Shown: piece by piece, positions 54,416 through 63,793 of the stretch
Numbering within the stretch: the first letter of the stretch is position 1
How the letters are laid out: each line of letters starts with the position of its first letter
Assembly (NCBI RefSeq): GCF_011683955.1
Contig: NZ_JAAQPI010000008.1
Location: forward strand, 248,001 to 312,000
Direction: 5' to 3'
From: Pseudomaricurvus alkylphenolicus
Lineage (GTDB): Bacteria > Pseudomonadota > Gammaproteobacteria > Pseudomonadales > Cellvibrionaceae
DNA length: 64,000 nt
Program-made: the position numbers and the translations under genes
The notes under the pieces: model-generated
Seen by the model: the letters and a program-made list of their open reading frames with translations, nothing else
Databases searched by the model: none
Told to the model about the DNA's origin: nothing

Positions 54416-54577
54416 GATAAACCTCCTTGTTTGTGGAAGGGTAACCATAGCGCTTTTTGACCAACCGGGAACTCAGGAATCTGTATGAATTGCGCGACGC
54501 TATCGGCGCTCGCCGGAGCGGGGTTGTCAGGGTACAATCGCCAGCTGCGTAACTAACTGACAAGAGGTGATTGCTCA

Positions 54578-55276
54578 ATGGCTGACTGCCCCCAAATTCT
54601 TGTGGCGATGGATTTCGACAACCAAGCGGCCTGTCTGGCCATGGCGGACCGACTGGATCCGACGCTCTGTCGTCTCAAAGTGGGTAAGGAGCTGTTCACC
54701 GTTGCAGGGCCGGCAGTCGTGGAAGCGCTGATGGCCAAGGGCTTTGAGATCTTTCTGGATCTCAAATTTCACGATATCCCCAATACCACCGCCAAAGCGG
54801 TAAAGGCCGCGGCAGAACTGGGGGTATGGATGGTGAATGTACACGCCAGTGGTGGCGGCAGGATGATGGCCGCTGCACGCAACGAGCTCGAAAAACGCAC
54901 CGGGCCCAATCCCCTGCTGATCGCGGTGACCGTTCTCACCAGCATGGAGGCCGAAGATCTAAACCAGATTGGTATAGCGCGGGATCCCGAAGATCAGGTC
55001 TTGCACCTCGCCAGCCTGGCGCAGCAAAGCGGCATGGATGGCGTGGTGTGTTCTGCCCAGGAGGCGTCCATGTTGAGCCAGAAGCTGGGCAGTGATTTCT
55101 GCCTGGTCACTCCGGGTATTCGGCCCGCCGATGCGGCGGCCGACGATCAGCGTCGCATCGTGACTCCTAAGGACGCTATTGACGCAGGCAGCCATTATCT
55201 GGTGATTGGCCGTCCCATCACCAAAGCGCTGGACCCTGTCTCCGCCTGTCGCACTATCGCAGCATCAATTGCATAA
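54578..55276 (+). CDS. pyrF: Orotidine 5'-phosphate decarboxylase
   Basis: A 232-aa TIM-barrel enzyme that makes UMP from OMP, the last step of de novo pyrimidine synthesis. The catalytic array [10 protein letters not shown] (about residues 61-70) and the phosphate-binding TPGIRP and [10 protein letters not shown] segments are intact. Length matches the group 1 family (about 230-245 aa). It is divergent from the comEA-like gene and followed after 17 bp by cmk. Confidence 0.96.
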   Translation: MADCPQILVAMDFDNQAACLAMADRLDPTLCRLKVGKELFTVAGPAVVEALMAKGFEIFLDLKFHDIPNTTAKAVKAAAELGVWMVNVHASGGGRMMAAARNELEKRTGPNPLLIAVTVLTSMEAEDLNQIGIARDPEDQVLHLASLAQQSGMDGVVCSAQEASMLSQKLGSDFCLVTPGIRPADAAADDQRRIVTPKDAIDAGSHYLVIGRPITKALDPVSACRTIAASIA

Positions 55277-55293
55277 GGATTACGTTCTCAACC

Positions 55294-55962
55294 ATGACAC
55301 ATGTGATTACGATTGACGGCCCCAGTGGCGCTGGCAAAGGCACTATATGCCAATTGGTGGCGAAGCGACTGGGTTACCACCTGCTCGACAGCGGCGCGCT
55401 CTATCGGCTGACCGCCCTGGCCGCCGAACGCCAGGGGGTGGATTTTGAGGATTCCGATGGGCTCGCTCAGGTCGCCGCTCAGCTGGATGTGGTATTTAGC
55501 ACCACGGAGCTGGGGGTGAATATTCTGTTGGCAGGCGATGATGTCACTCGGGCTATCCGGCAAGAACAGGTGGGCATGAATGCTTCCCGCGTGGCGGCCT
55601 GCGAGCCGGTTCGGGCGGCACTGTTGCAGCGTCAGCGGGACTTTCGCCAGGCTCCTGGTCTGGTGGCGGATGGTCGGGACATGGGAACCACGGTCTTCCC
55701 GGATGCGCCGGTCAAGGTCTTTTTGACGGCCAGTGCAGAGGAAAGGGCTAACCGGCGAGTCAAGCAGCTGCAAGAAGCGGGTCAAAGCGTCGATTTTAAG
55801 GCTATCCTTGAGGATATCGAACGTCGGGATAAGCAAGACAGAGAGCGTACGTCCTCACCATTGGTTGCAGCCGAGGATGCGGTTGAAGTGGATACCACGG
55901 CCATGCCCATAGAGCGGGTGCTGGATGTGGTACTGCAGTTGGCTCAAGAACGGCTGGGTTAA
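55294..55962 (+). CDS. cmk: Cytidylate kinase
   Basis: A 222-aa CMP/dCMP kinase. The P-loop is GPSGAGKGT (about residues 9-17). The CMP-binding insert and the lid (ERANRRVKQL and ERRDKQDRERTSSPL) are as in E. coli Cmk (227 aa). In many gammaproteobacteria cmk sits directly before rpsA; here lapA and lapB come between them. Confidence 0.96.
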   Translation: MTHVITIDGPSGAGKGTICQLVAKRLGYHLLDSGALYRLTALAAERQGVDFEDSDGLAQVAAQLDVVFSTTELGVNILLAGDDVTRAIRQEQVGMNASRVAACEPVRAALLQRQRDFRQAPGLVADGRDMGTTVFPDAPVKVFLTASAEERANRRVKQLQEAGQSVDFKAILEDIERRDKQDRERTSSPLVAAEDAVEVDTTAMPIERVLDVVLQLAQERLG

Positions 55963-55979
55963 CAGACAAGGAATTGATG

Positions 55980-56297
55980 ATGAGCCTTATTAAAAAGCTG
56001 TTGCTGATATCGGCTGTCGTGCTCGGACTTATATTGGGCGTATGGTTTAGTGTTGAGAACTCTGCTCCGCTTTCTGTTGTGTTGCTGGGCATGCCCATGC
56101 CAGCGCTGTCCAGCGGCATTTGGATTACCGGCGCGTTGTTGTTGGGCGCCGGGTTGGGGTATCTGGTGAGCTGGTTCGCCACATTGCCCCTGAAAAACGA
56201 AAACCTTTCCCTTAAGCGCAAAATCAAGCGACGAGACAAAGAGCTGGAGCGGCTGCGCAAAGCGCCTCTGAGTGCCGGCGGGTCTGTGCAAGAGTAA
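55980..56297 (+). CDS. lapA: LapA domain inner-membrane protein (LPS assembly protein A)
   Basis: A 105-aa protein with two transmembrane helices (about residues 5-25 and 42-65) and a basic, coiled cytoplasmic tail (LKRKIKRRDKELERLRK). This is the DUF1049/LapA family. LapA acts with LapB in coupling lipopolysaccharide synthesis to FtsH-mediated LpxC turnover. Three starts are possible (TTG 55974, ATG 55977, ATG 55980); the last has AAGGAA at the best distance. It is followed by lapB after 2 bp. Confidence 0.87.
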   Translation: MSLIKKLLLISAVVLGLILGVWFSVENSAPLSVVLLGMPMPALSSGIWITGALLLGAGLGYLVSWFATLPLKNENLSLKRKIKRRDKELERLRKAPLSAGGSVQE

Positions 56298-56299
56298 CC

Positions 56300-57469
56300 A
56301 TGATCGACTGGGGTTTGCTGCTGTTAGTTCTACTGGCCATAGCCATTGGCTATGCGCTGGGCTGGCGCTCGCGCGGGGGGGCGGAGGAGCCCGATGCCCC
56401 GGTGCTGGAGCCCCACTATATTCAGGGGCTCAACTACCTGCTGAATGAGCAACCGGATGCAGCCATTGATACCTTTATCGGTGCCCTGGACGTCAATAGC
56501 GAAACACTGGAAACCCACCTGGCGCTGGGCAACCTGTTGCGCAAGCGGGGTGAAGTCAGTCGCGCCATCAAGATTCATCAAAACCTGCTGGCCAGGCCCG
56601 GCTTGGAGGGCGAGCGCTCCAAGCAGGTTCAGCTAGAGCTGGCGCGGGATTTTATTAAATCCGGTTTGCTTGACCGCGCGGAAATGCTGCTGCAGGAGCT
56701 GGCGGAAACCAGTGCTCATCCGCTGCGCACCCAGTGTCTCGAATATCTGATTGAAATCTATCGCGACGAAAAAGAATGGCAAAAAGCCATTGATGCCATC
56801 AATCAGCTCTCCAGTCGTCGCTTCGCCCGCCTGCCGGACCGCTGGCGTATGGTGCAGTCCCACTTTTTTTGTGAATTGGCGGAAGATGCACTCAGAAGAA
56901 CCGACTACCTTGGCGCTCGCCGTCAATTGCGCGCCGCCGCTCTGGCGGATAAGCAATCCGCCCGTCCGAGTCTGTTGCTGGCTGAGCTGGAACATCGTTT
57001 GGGGCAGGACAAAGAAGCGATTCGTACGCTCAAACAGGTTTTCCATCAAGATCCATCACTGCTGCCGGAAGCGCTGCCATTGCTGAGCCAATGTCACAAG
57101 AGCCTGGGCATCCAGGATCAGCTGCGGGAATACCTGCATGAGCTACTGGAGCAGGGGGGATCGACACCAGTGGTGATGGCATTGGCAGAGCTGATCGCCG
57201 ATGACGAGGGCAGCGAGGCGGCAGCGCGCTTCCTGGGGGATCAGGTATCCGATGGCCCGTCGTTGCTGGCGGTCGGTCAAATGCTCCAGTTTCAACTCAG
57301 CGATCAGCGCGAGCCGGACGAGAACATGCTCATGGCCAGCAACGCCATTCGCAATATCCAGAAAACCCGCCCCCATTATCGCTGTTACAACTGTGGCTTT
57401 AGCGGGCAGCAGATGCACTGGCTGTGCCCGGGCTGTAAAACCTGGGGCAGTGTAAAACCCGTGGAATAG
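56300..57469 (+). CDS. lapB: LapB (YciM) TPR/rubredoxin protein regulating LPS synthesis
   Basis: A 389-aa protein equal in length to E. coli LapB (389 aa). It has one N-terminal membrane anchor (about residues 4-20), then nine or so TPR motifs in the cytoplasm (YLLNEQPDAAIDTFIGAL onward). The C-terminal rubredoxin-type metal knuckle CYNCGFSG...CPGCKTWG (about residues 359-384) has four cysteines. LapB adapts LpxC to the FtsH protease and so sets LPS levels. It is in an operon with lapA, probably also cmk. Confidence 0.95.
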   Translation: MIDWGLLLLVLLAIAIGYALGWRSRGGAEEPDAPVLEPHYIQGLNYLLNEQPDAAIDTFIGALDVNSETLETHLALGNLLRKRGEVSRAIKIHQNLLARPGLEGERSKQVQLELARDFIKSGLLDRAEMLLQELAETSAHPLRTQCLEYLIEIYRDEKEWQKAIDAINQLSSRRFARLPDRWRMVQSHFFCELAEDALRRTDYLGARRQLRAAALADKQSARPSLLLAELEHRLGQDKEAIRTLKQVFHQDPSLLPEALPLLSQCHKSLGIQDQLREYLHELLEQGGSTPVVMALAELIADDEGSEAAARFLGDQVSDGPSLLAVGQMLQFQLSDQREPDENMLMASNAIRNIQKTRPHYRCYNCGFSGQQMHWLCPGCKTWGSVKPVE

Positions 57470-57686
57470 CCCGCTGTACTGTGATACTATCCGCCGCCAC
57501 TGTAATCGGGTGAGCCCGGTCTCGGTAGGTAGAATTCCCGCGCAAGCCAGCCCGGACGGGGGTTTTATCAATATTAATCGGCCCACACAACTGGCAGTGT
57601 GGTTAGCAAGTTTGCCAACACGATTGCCGAAAATCGTGTCATTAATGGTCAAAACTTCTGCTGTTACCTTTATATAGGTTGTCCTA

Positions 57687-59369
57687 ATGAGCGAATCTTT
57701 CGCAGAACTCTTTGAAGAAAGCTTAAAGTCCGTTGATATGGTTCCCGGTTCTATCGTAACCGGCGTAGTGATCGACGTTGATAAAGACTGGGTTACTGTT
57801 CACGCAGGCCTGAAGTCTGAAGGTGTTATCCCTGCTTATCAGTTCCACGACGAAAATGGCGAACTGACCCTGCAAGTAGGCGACGAAGTTCAGGTTGCAC
57901 TGGAATCCGTAGAAGACGGTTTCGGTGAGACCAAGCTGTCCCGTGAGAAAGCCAAGCGCGCTGAAGCTTGGAAGGTACTGGAAGCGGCTCACGAAGCAGA
58001 CGAAATTGTTAAGGGTGTTATCAATGGCAAGGTCAAGGGTGGTTTCACCGTTGACGTATCCAGCATCCGCGCGTTCCTGCCAGGTTCTCTGGTAGACGTA
58101 CGCCCCGTTCGCGAAACCGCTCACCTGGAAGGCAAAGAGCTGGAATTCAAGGTCATCAAGCTGGACCAGAAGCGCAACAACGTTGTTGTTTCCCGCCGTG
58201 CTGTTCTTGAAAAGGCCAACTCTGCAGAGCGCGAAGAGCTGCTGGCCAGCCTGCAAGAAGGTATGTCCATCAAGGGTATCGTTAAGAACCTGACTGACTA
58301 CGGTGCCTTCGTAGACCTGGGTGGTGTTGACGGCCTGCTGCACATCACTGACATGGCCTGGAAGCGCATCAAGCACCCATCTGAGATTGTTAACGTTGGC
58401 GACGAGATTGACGTTAAAGTCCTGAAGTTCGACCGTGAGCGCAATCGCGTATCTCTGGGTCTGAAGCAGCTGGGTGAAGATCCTTGGGTAGAAATCACCA
58501 ACCGTTACCCAGAAGGCGCCCGCACCAAGGCCAAGGTTACCAACCTCACTGACTACGGCTGCTTTGCCGAGATCGAGGAAGGTGTTGAAGGTCTGGTACA
58601 CGTCTCTGAAATGGACTGGACCAACAAGAACATCCACCCATCCAAAGTTGTCAACGTCGGCGACGAAGTGGAAGTTATGGTTCTGGACATCGACGAAGAG
58701 CGTCGTCGTATCTCCCTGGGTATCAAGCAGTGTCAAGAAAACCCATGGGATGCCTTCGGCAAGCAGTTCGCTAAAGGTGACAAGATTTCCGGTAAGATCA
58801 AGTCCATCACCGACTTCGGTATCTTCATCGGTCTGGACGGCGGCATCGACGGTCTGGTTCACCTGTCCGACATCTCCTGGCAGGAAGCTGGCGAAGAAGC
58901 CGTACGCAAGTACAAGAAGGGCGACGAGCTGGAAACCGTTATTCTGGCTATCGACCCAGAGCGCGAGCGTATCTCCCTGGGCATCAAGCAGCTGGACAAC
59001 GATCCGTTCTCTGACTACGTTGCCACCAACGACAAAGGCTCTATCGTTACCGGTACCATCAAAGAAGTTGACGCCAAGGCTGCTATCGTAGTTCTGGCTG
59101 ACGACGTTGAAGCGGTACTGAAGGCTTCTGAAATCAGCCGCGAAAAGGTTGAAGATGCCCGTAACGCACTGAGCGAAGGCCAGGAAGTTGAGGCTGTGAT
59201 CCTGAATGTTGATCGCAAGAACCGCAACATCAACCTGTCCATCAAGTCCAAGGACGCTGCTGAAGAGCGTGCTGCCATTAAGGAGCACTCCGCCAAGTCT
59301 GCTGAGGCCGCACCTGCTGCCACCATCGGTGACCTGATCAAGGCACAGATGAAGAGCCAGGACAAGTAA
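57687..59369 (+). CDS. rpsA: 30S ribosomal protein S1
   Basis: A 560-aa protein with six S1 (OB-fold) domains: about residues 20-88, 106-172, 193-261, 278-348, 365-435 and 452-521. The first two bind the ribosome and the rest bind mRNA, as in E. coli S1 (557 aa). Codon use is strongly biased to the abundant-tRNA set, as expected for a highly expressed gene. A 217-bp leader separates it from lapB and probably holds its own promoter and the S1 autoregulatory region. Twin hairpins end the transcript. Confidence 0.98.
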   Translation: MSESFAELFEESLKSVDMVPGSIVTGVVIDVDKDWVTVHAGLKSEGVIPAYQFHDENGELTLQVGDEVQVALESVEDGFGETKLSREKAKRAEAWKVLEAAHEADEIVKGVINGKVKGGFTVDVSSIRAFLPGSLVDVRPVRETAHLEGKELEFKVIKLDQKRNNVVVSRRAVLEKANSAEREELLASLQEGMSIKGIVKNLTDYGAFVDLGGVDGLLHITDMAWKRIKHPSEIVNVGDEIDVKVLKFDRERNRVSLGLKQLGEDPWVEITNRYPEGARTKAKVTNLTDYGCFAEIEEGVEGLVHVSEMDWTNKNIHPSKVVNVGDEVEVMVLDIDEERRRISLGIKQCQENPWDAFGKQFAKGDKISGKIKSITDFGIFIGLDGGIDGLVHLSDISWQEAGEEAVRKYKKGDELETVILAIDPERERISLGIKQLDNDPFSDYVATNDKGSIVTGTIKEVDAKAAIVVLADDVEAVLKASEISREKVEDARNALSEGQEVEAVILNVDRKNRNINLSIKSKDAAEERAAIKEHSAKSAEAAPAATIGDLIKAQMKSQDK

Positions 59370-59391
59370 GTCCCAGTCACCCAAGGTGATA

Positions 59392-59447
59392 GTCCGGGGT
59401 TAAACCCGGACGGCGACAAAAAAGGCGGCTTCGGCTGCCTTTTTTGT
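59392..59447 (+). terminator. Tandem hairpins and intrinsic terminator after rpsA
   Basis: GTCCGGG/CCCGGAC (59392-59411) is followed by a strong terminator at 59416-59447: ACAAAAAAGGC..GCTTCGGC..GCCTTTTTTGT. A UUCG tetraloop and a T-run make it efficient. It isolates the rpsA transcript from the small-RNA candidate that follows. Confidence 0.9.
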
Positions 59448-59473
59448 GCCCCATCCTAACTGGTACGATCGTT

Positions 59474-59491
59474 TGTCAGCGATTTCCTACA
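59474..59491 (+). promoter_or_regulatory. GacA-type upstream activating sequence
   Basis: TGTCAGCGATTTCCTACA matches the GacA consensus TGTAAG-N6-CTTACA in 10 of 12 defined bases, with exact 6-bp spacing. Its centre lies about 70 bp before the predicted start of the GGA-rich RNA. A -10-like GATTAT at 59542-59547 has a poor -35, as expected for an activator-dependent promoter. Confidence 0.6.
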
Positions 59492-59552
59492 AGCATTGGG
59501 GGGATTGTCCTCTGGCGCGATCGAGTCCTTTGGGCGACACTGATTATGCACA

Positions 59553-59712
59553 GGGAAGTTGACATGGAAGTGTGTGTTGACCAGGACGGGTCAAGGGATG
59601 CGCCCGGATGTAGCGGTGGGACAGGGAGTCTCTTTCAGCCAATTCCAGACAGGGCTTGGCTGTCCGCAGAGGGACGAAGCGGGGCGGCACCGAAGGGTGT
59701 CGCCCCGTTTTC
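59553..59712 (+). ncRNA. RsmY/RsmZ/CsrB-type small RNA candidate (CsrA/RsmA antagonist)
   Basis: A stretch of about 160 nt between the rpsA terminator and ihfB. It contains eight GGA motifs in about 120 nt (59554, 59566, 59584, 59596, 59606, 59619, 59625, 59672), whereas two would be expected by chance. Two are in hairpin loops: TTGACC-AGGACG-GGTCAA at 59577-59594 and GGGAC-AGGGA-GTCTC at 59618-59632. One (AGGGATG at 59595) fits the CsrA consensus ARGGAUG, and another reads GGATGT. The RNA ends in a 12-bp stem with TTTTCC (59680-59712). No protein frame explains the conservation-like structure. It would sequester CsrA/RsmA; RsmA itself is not in the window. Confidence 0.6.
59680..59711 (+). 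terminator. Intrinsic terminator of the small-RNA candidate
   Basis: CGGGGCGGCACC pairs with GGTGTCGCCCCG (one wobble) around a 4-nt loop and is followed by TTTT. It is a second strong terminator 230 bp after the rpsA terminator, implying an independent transcript in between. Confidence 0.85.
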
Positions 59713-59789
59713 CGTTCTATCTGGCCAAAAATTCTCGCAGCAGAAGGCCAAAAAATGCCCGAGTTGTTCAAATATCTCTAAATTGTCAC

Positions 59790-59818
59790 TTGTTCCCAAA
59801 TCCTCATCGTCCTATACT
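59790..59818 (+). promoter_or_regulatory. Predicted ihfB promoter
   Basis: TTGTTC (59790-59795) and TATACT (59813-59818) are separated by 17 bp, a good sigma-70 pairing. This gives a leader of about 40 nt before the ihfB start at 59866. Confidence 0.55.
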
Positions 59819-59865
59819 CCTTTGAAAACAATGAGTTAGGCGTATGGTGGAACGAAGGATTGCAT

Positions 59866-60168
59866 ATGACCAAGTCAGAGTTGATCGAACGAATCGCTGA
59901 ACAGCAGGACCAGTTATCGCTTAAGGATGTGGAACTGGCGGTAAAACTGATGCTGGAGCACATGTCCCAGGTTCTGGCCGCTGGCGAACGCATTGAAATT
60001 CGCGGCTTTGGCAGCTTTTCTCTGCACTACCGCGCACCACGCATCGGGCGTAACCCCAAGACCGGTGATTCTGTGGAGCTGTCCGGCAAGTACGTGCCTC
60101 ACTTCAAGCCCGGCAAAGAAATGCGTGACCGGGTTAACGATAGTATTCAGTCCCACCCTGCCCACTAG
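59866..60168 (+). CDS. ihfB: Integration host factor subunit beta
   Basis: A 100-aa DNABII protein, the beta half of the IHF DNA-bending heterodimer. The start is the ATG at 59866 ([14 protein letters not shown]) after ACGAAGGA, not the TTG at 59860. The DNA-intercalating arm has [31 protein letters not shown], with the key proline in NPKTG. The rpsA-ihfB linkage is widespread in gammaproteobacteria. Confidence 0.95.
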   Translation: MTKSELIERIAEQQDQLSLKDVELAVKLMLEHMSQVLAAGERIEIRGFGSFSLHYRAPRIGRNPKTGDSVELSGKYVPHFKPGKEMRDRVNDSIQSHPAH

Positions 60169-60479
60169 CCCATGTGGGCCATGATTTCGTTCATTGGATG
60201 ATGACAGGCCTGCTACCGAGGGCATTTCAGCGGTTTTACCCGGCTGGCCCTTACTCAGATGAGATCCAGTTCTCGTTCTTGACGCTTTTTGCCACACTTT
60301 GTGTGAATATCCCCTTACACTGAGCCCCGCCATTGGCGTGATTTTGTGCCCTGTGCTATAGTGCCGCGCCTATCCGTACCCTTCCGCACCCCTTGAAAAA
60401 GCGGCATTTGGGCCCGATTTCCATGGAAGGCATAATGACAACAGCGACGGCCACCTGACCATTAAGACGATCTCCATCT
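60169..60479. other. 311-bp intergenic region with the predicted secretion-operon promoter
   Basis: There is no gene here. A promoter candidate TTGGCG (60333-60338), 18-bp spacer and TATAGT (60357-60362) precedes the type I secretion operon by about 115 bp. I see no clear terminator after ihfB and no recognisable regulator site. Confidence 0.45.
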
Positions 60480-62285
60480 ATGCAGCAACAAAACAACGAT
60501 TTCACTAAGACGGAACTGTTTGAGGCGCTAAAGTCTGTCAAACAGTATTTTGGCTACGCCGTGCTGTTCAGTATGGCGGTCAACCTGCTGATGATCATCC
60601 CCTCTATTTATATGCTGCAGGTGTATGATCGGGTGGTGACCAGTGGCAGTGTCTCGACCCTGGTGATGCTGACACTGTTGTTAGTGTTCCTGCTGGGCTC
60701 CATGGGGGGCTTTGAGTGGGTTCGGTCCCGTATTCTGGTGCGCGCCAGTACCCAGATCGAGAAAATGCTGCGTACCCGTACCTTTGATGCCACCTTTAAA
60801 CAGTCGCTAATGACGGGTGGAATGAAAGGCAGCTCCCAGCCGCTTTCAGATCTGTCCGGGCTGCGTCAGTTTTTGACAGGGAATGGCCTGTTCGCCTTTT
60901 TCGATGCGCCCTGGTTTCCTATCTACGTGATGATCATGTTTATGTTCCACTGGAGCTATGGACTGGTCGCCGTATTTGCCGGTTCCGTGCTGGTGGTTAT
61001 CGCTTTTCTCAATGAGAAGTTCACCAACAAAACCTTAAAGGATGCCAACACCGAGGCCGCCTGGGTCAGTAACTACGCCAGCAAAAACCTGCAGAATGCC
61101 GAAGTTATTGAGTCCATGGGCATGATGGGCGCGATTCGTCGCAAATGGGAAGAGCGCAGTGATCGCGTGCTGGCCCTTCAGGGCGACGCCAGCGATTCTG
61201 CGGGCATCTTTACATCGATATCAAAAACCTTTCGCATGACCGTGCAATCGCTGATCCTGGGGTTGGGTGCATACCTTGCCGTTAAACAGGAAATCTCGCC
61301 GGGCATGATGATTGCCGGCTCGATTCTGCTGGGGCGTGCACTGGCACCAATCGATCAAATGGTCGGTGCCTGGCGGGGCTTTTCTACTGCTCGCGCACAA
61401 TACCAGCGACTGGAGCAGCTGCTGGAAAAAATCCCGGAAGACAAAGACCGTATGAGTCTGCCGGCCCCGAAAGGGGAGGTATCTGTAGAAGGTATCATGG
61501 TGGCGCCGCCCGGTTCTCGAACCCCCACACTGCGCGGAGTGGAATTCAAACTGGAGCCCGGTGAGATTCTCGGTGTTATTGGACCCAGTGCCGCGGGTAA
61601 ATCCACCCTGGCCAGAGCGATGTTGGGCATCTGGCCAACCCTGTCGGGTAAAGTGCGGTTGGACAGCGCGGATATCTATACCTGGGACCGGGAAGAGCTG
61701 GGCCCCTTTATTGGCTATCTGCCTCAGGACATTGAGCTTTTCGATGGCACCATTGCCGAAAACATTGCCCGCTTTACGGAAATCGATTCGGAGGCTGTTG
61801 TCGAGGCCGCCCAGTTGGCAGGTGTCCATGAAATGATCCTGCGCCTGCCGGATGGCTACGATACTCAAATCGGCAGTCACGGTGGAGCCCTCTCGGGCGG
61901 CCAGCGTCAGCGCATCGGTTTGGCTCGCGCGCTCTATGGTAACCCTTGTTTTGTGGTTCTTGACGAACCCAACTCCAATCTTGACGAAAAGGGTGAGCAG
62001 GAATTGCTGGCTGCGCTCAAGCGCATGAAGGAGCGGGGGGTGACCGTGATGATCATCGCACACCGACCTCAGGTCTTGCTCAGTGTGGATAAGATTCTGG
62101 TGCTGGCAGAAGGCACCATGAAGGATTTCGGTACCCGCGATCAGGTCATGAGCAAATTTGTGAAGCCCTCAGCGGCAGCCCAAGCCGCACAGGCGGCACA
62201 ATCACAGCAGGGGCAGCCCAAAACCATTCAGGGGCAAGCGCAGCCTGCCAACGGCGCCAATGTCGTGCCCGTACCTAATCGATAA
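60480..62285 (+). CDS. Type I secretion ABC transporter, permease/ATPase (PrtD-like)
   Basis: A 601-aa fused exporter. About six transmembrane helices occupy residues 25-300, with no N-terminal C39 peptidase or CLD domain. The nucleotide-binding domain carries Walker A GPSAAGKST (about residues 370-378), the signature LSGGQRQRIGLARALYGNP (about 470-488) and Walker B CFVVLDEPNSNLDE. This is the PrtD/AprD/HasD type that exports RTX proteases, lipases or haemophores with non-cleaved C-terminal signals. A Gln/Ala-rich tail ends the protein. It is followed after 30 bp by the HlyD-type adaptor gene. Confidence 0.9.
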   Translation: MQQQNNDFTKTELFEALKSVKQYFGYAVLFSMAVNLLMIIPSIYMLQVYDRVVTSGSVSTLVMLTLLLVFLLGSMGGFEWVRSRILVRASTQIEKMLRTRTFDATFKQSLMTGGMKGSSQPLSDLSGLRQFLTGNGLFAFFDAPWFPIYVMIMFMFHWSYGLVAVFAGSVLVVIAFLNEKFTNKTLKDANTEAAWVSNYASKNLQNAEVIESMGMMGAIRRKWEERSDRVLALQGDASDSAGIFTSISKTFRMTVQSLILGLGAYLAVKQEISPGMMIAGSILLGRALAPIDQMVGAWRGFSTARAQYQRLEQLLEKIPEDKDRMSLPAPKGEVSVEGIMVAPPGSRTPTLRGVEFKLEPGEILGVIGPSAAGKSTLARAMLGIWPTLSGKVRLDSADIYTWDREELGPFIGYLPQDIELFDGTIAENIARFTEIDSEAVVEAAQLAGVHEMILRLPDGYDTQIGSHGGALSGGQRQRIGLARALYGNPCFVVLDEPNSNLDEKGEQELLAALKRMKERGVTVMIIAHRPQVLLSVDKILVLAEGTMKDFGTRDQVMSKFVKPSAAAQAAQAAQSQQGQPKTIQGQAQPANGANVVPVPNR

Positions 62286-62315
62286 AACAGACAGCTTGAT
62301 GGATAGAATCACAGC

Positions 62316-63785
62316 ATGACCGAGAAATCACAGGGAGCGGTCAACGACGCTCCTGATGCCGAAGAAAGCAAATCCACATTGCCCGAAGCACTGGACGCAA
62401 AAGCCGAGCCCGGTACTGATGCTGCAAAAGAGGGCGGGCCGGATCTCGCGCAGTTCGATACAGAGCAGCCGATTGATGAAGAGGCGGCCGACAATCTTGA
62501 TGCTGAGACCGACTTTTCCAAACCTCGTCGAGTCGGCATGGTGCTCTTTATTCTGGTGTTTGGTGTATTTGGACTTTGGTCGGTGATTGCGCCGCTGGAA
62601 AGTGCGGCCCTGGCGCCCGGCATCGTTGCTGTTAAGTCCCATAAGAAAACCGTTCAACACCTGGAAGGCGGCATCGTCAAGTCCATCAATATCCGCAATG
62701 GTGACTTGGTGGAAGCCGAGGATGTGCTGATTGTTTTGGATGAGACCCAATCCCGCGCTCAGCTGGAAATTATTCGCGGTCAGTACATTGCTTTTAAAGC
62801 CAAGGAGTCTCGTCTGCTGGCCGAGCGGGATAACCGCAATCTGGTGGACTACCCGCAGGACCTTACCTCATTGGAAGATACCCGAGTCCAGGAAGAGGTG
62901 GCTTCACAGAATCAATTGTTCCAGGCTCGCCGCAGCTCCAAGATTGGTGAAATGTCGGTGCTGGAGCAGCGCATAGAGCAGCTGCAAACCAGCGTCAAAG
63001 GCCTGGAAGCCCTCAAGGACAGTAAAGAGGAGCTGGTGGTTTCCTACGGCGAAGAACTGAGTGATTTTCGCGATCTGCTGGACGAAGGTTATGCCGATAA
63101 AATCCGCGTGCGTGAACTGGAACGTAGCCACGCTCGCTTAAAAGGTGAAGTCGCTGAACTGATCTCCAATATCTCCGCCACCGAAGTACAGATTGGCGAG
63201 ACCAAACTGAATATTCTGCAGCTGGATAAAGACTTCCATAGAAACGTTGTGGATGAATTGGCGGAAGTGCAGACCAGTCTGAACGATACCGAAGAGCGCA
63301 TGAATGCGTTACTGGATACCGTAGAGCGTACTGAAATTCGTGCTCCTGCCAAGGGCATCGTACACGGTTTGCAGGTTCACACCTTGGGCGCCGTGTTGTC
63401 GCCCGGCACCCCGATTCTCGATATCGTACCGCAGTCGGATATTCTGGTTGTCGAGGCCCAGGTGGCGCCCATCGACATTGATCGGGTATTTATTGGCCAG
63501 GACGCAAAAATCCGCTTCTCAGCCTTTAAGAGCGCCACCACACAGGTGATATCCGCCGAGCTGATTTCCCTGTCTGCGGATCGAATCATCGACGAGCAAA
63601 CCGGTATGCCGCACTACCTGGCCAGGGTGGAAGTCACCGATATTGGTTTAAAAGAACTTGGGGATTTGGAACTTTTGCCAGGGATGCCTGCCGAAGTTCT
63701 CATCAATACCGGGTCTCGCACATTGCTTGAGTATCTGACTCAGCCGATTACCGATGCGATGGCCCGATCCATGATTGAAGACTGA
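62316..63785 (+). CDS. HlyD family type I secretion periplasmic adaptor
   Basis: A 489-aa membrane fusion protein. An acidic cytoplasmic N-terminus (about residues 1-68; EEAADNLDAETDFS) precedes one transmembrane helix (about 71-92). Next come the first lipoyl half (SHKKTVQHLEGGIVKSINIRNGD, with the characteristic QHLEGGIV), a long coiled-coil hairpin (about 145-340), the second lipoyl half and a beta-barrel domain. It bridges the inner-membrane ABC protein to the TolC-like channel. The N-terminal extension is longer than in PrtE. Confidence 0.92.
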   Translation: MTEKSQGAVNDAPDAEESKSTLPEALDAKAEPGTDAAKEGGPDLAQFDTEQPIDEEAADNLDAETDFSKPRRVGMVLFILVFGVFGLWSVIAPLESAALAPGIVAVKSHKKTVQHLEGGIVKSINIRNGDLVEAEDVLIVLDETQSRAQLEIIRGQYIAFKAKESRLLAERDNRNLVDYPQDLTSLEDTRVQEEVASQNQLFQARRSSKIGEMSVLEQRIEQLQTSVKGLEALKDSKEELVVSYGEELSDFRDLLDEGYADKIRVRELERSHARLKGEVAELISNISATEVQIGETKLNILQLDKDFHRNVVDELAEVQTSLNDTEERMNALLDTVERTEIRAPAKGIVHGLQVHTLGAVLSPGTPILDIVPQSDILVVEAQVAPIDIDRVFIGQDAKIRFSAFKSATTQVISAELISLSADRIIDEQTGMPHYLARVEVTDIGLKELGDLELLPGMPAEVLINTGSRTLLEYLTQPITDAMARSMIED

Positions 63786-63793
63786 GATCACGC

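Noticed and set aside
57723-59384. Long minus-strand frame opposite rpsA
   Set aside because: A shadow of the strongly biased rpsA coding sequence; its residues do not form a known family.
59444-59839. Open frame across the rpsA-ihfB spacer
   Set aside because: It crosses two strong terminators and the GGA-rich RNA candidate, has no ribosome-binding site, and its composition is not protein-like.
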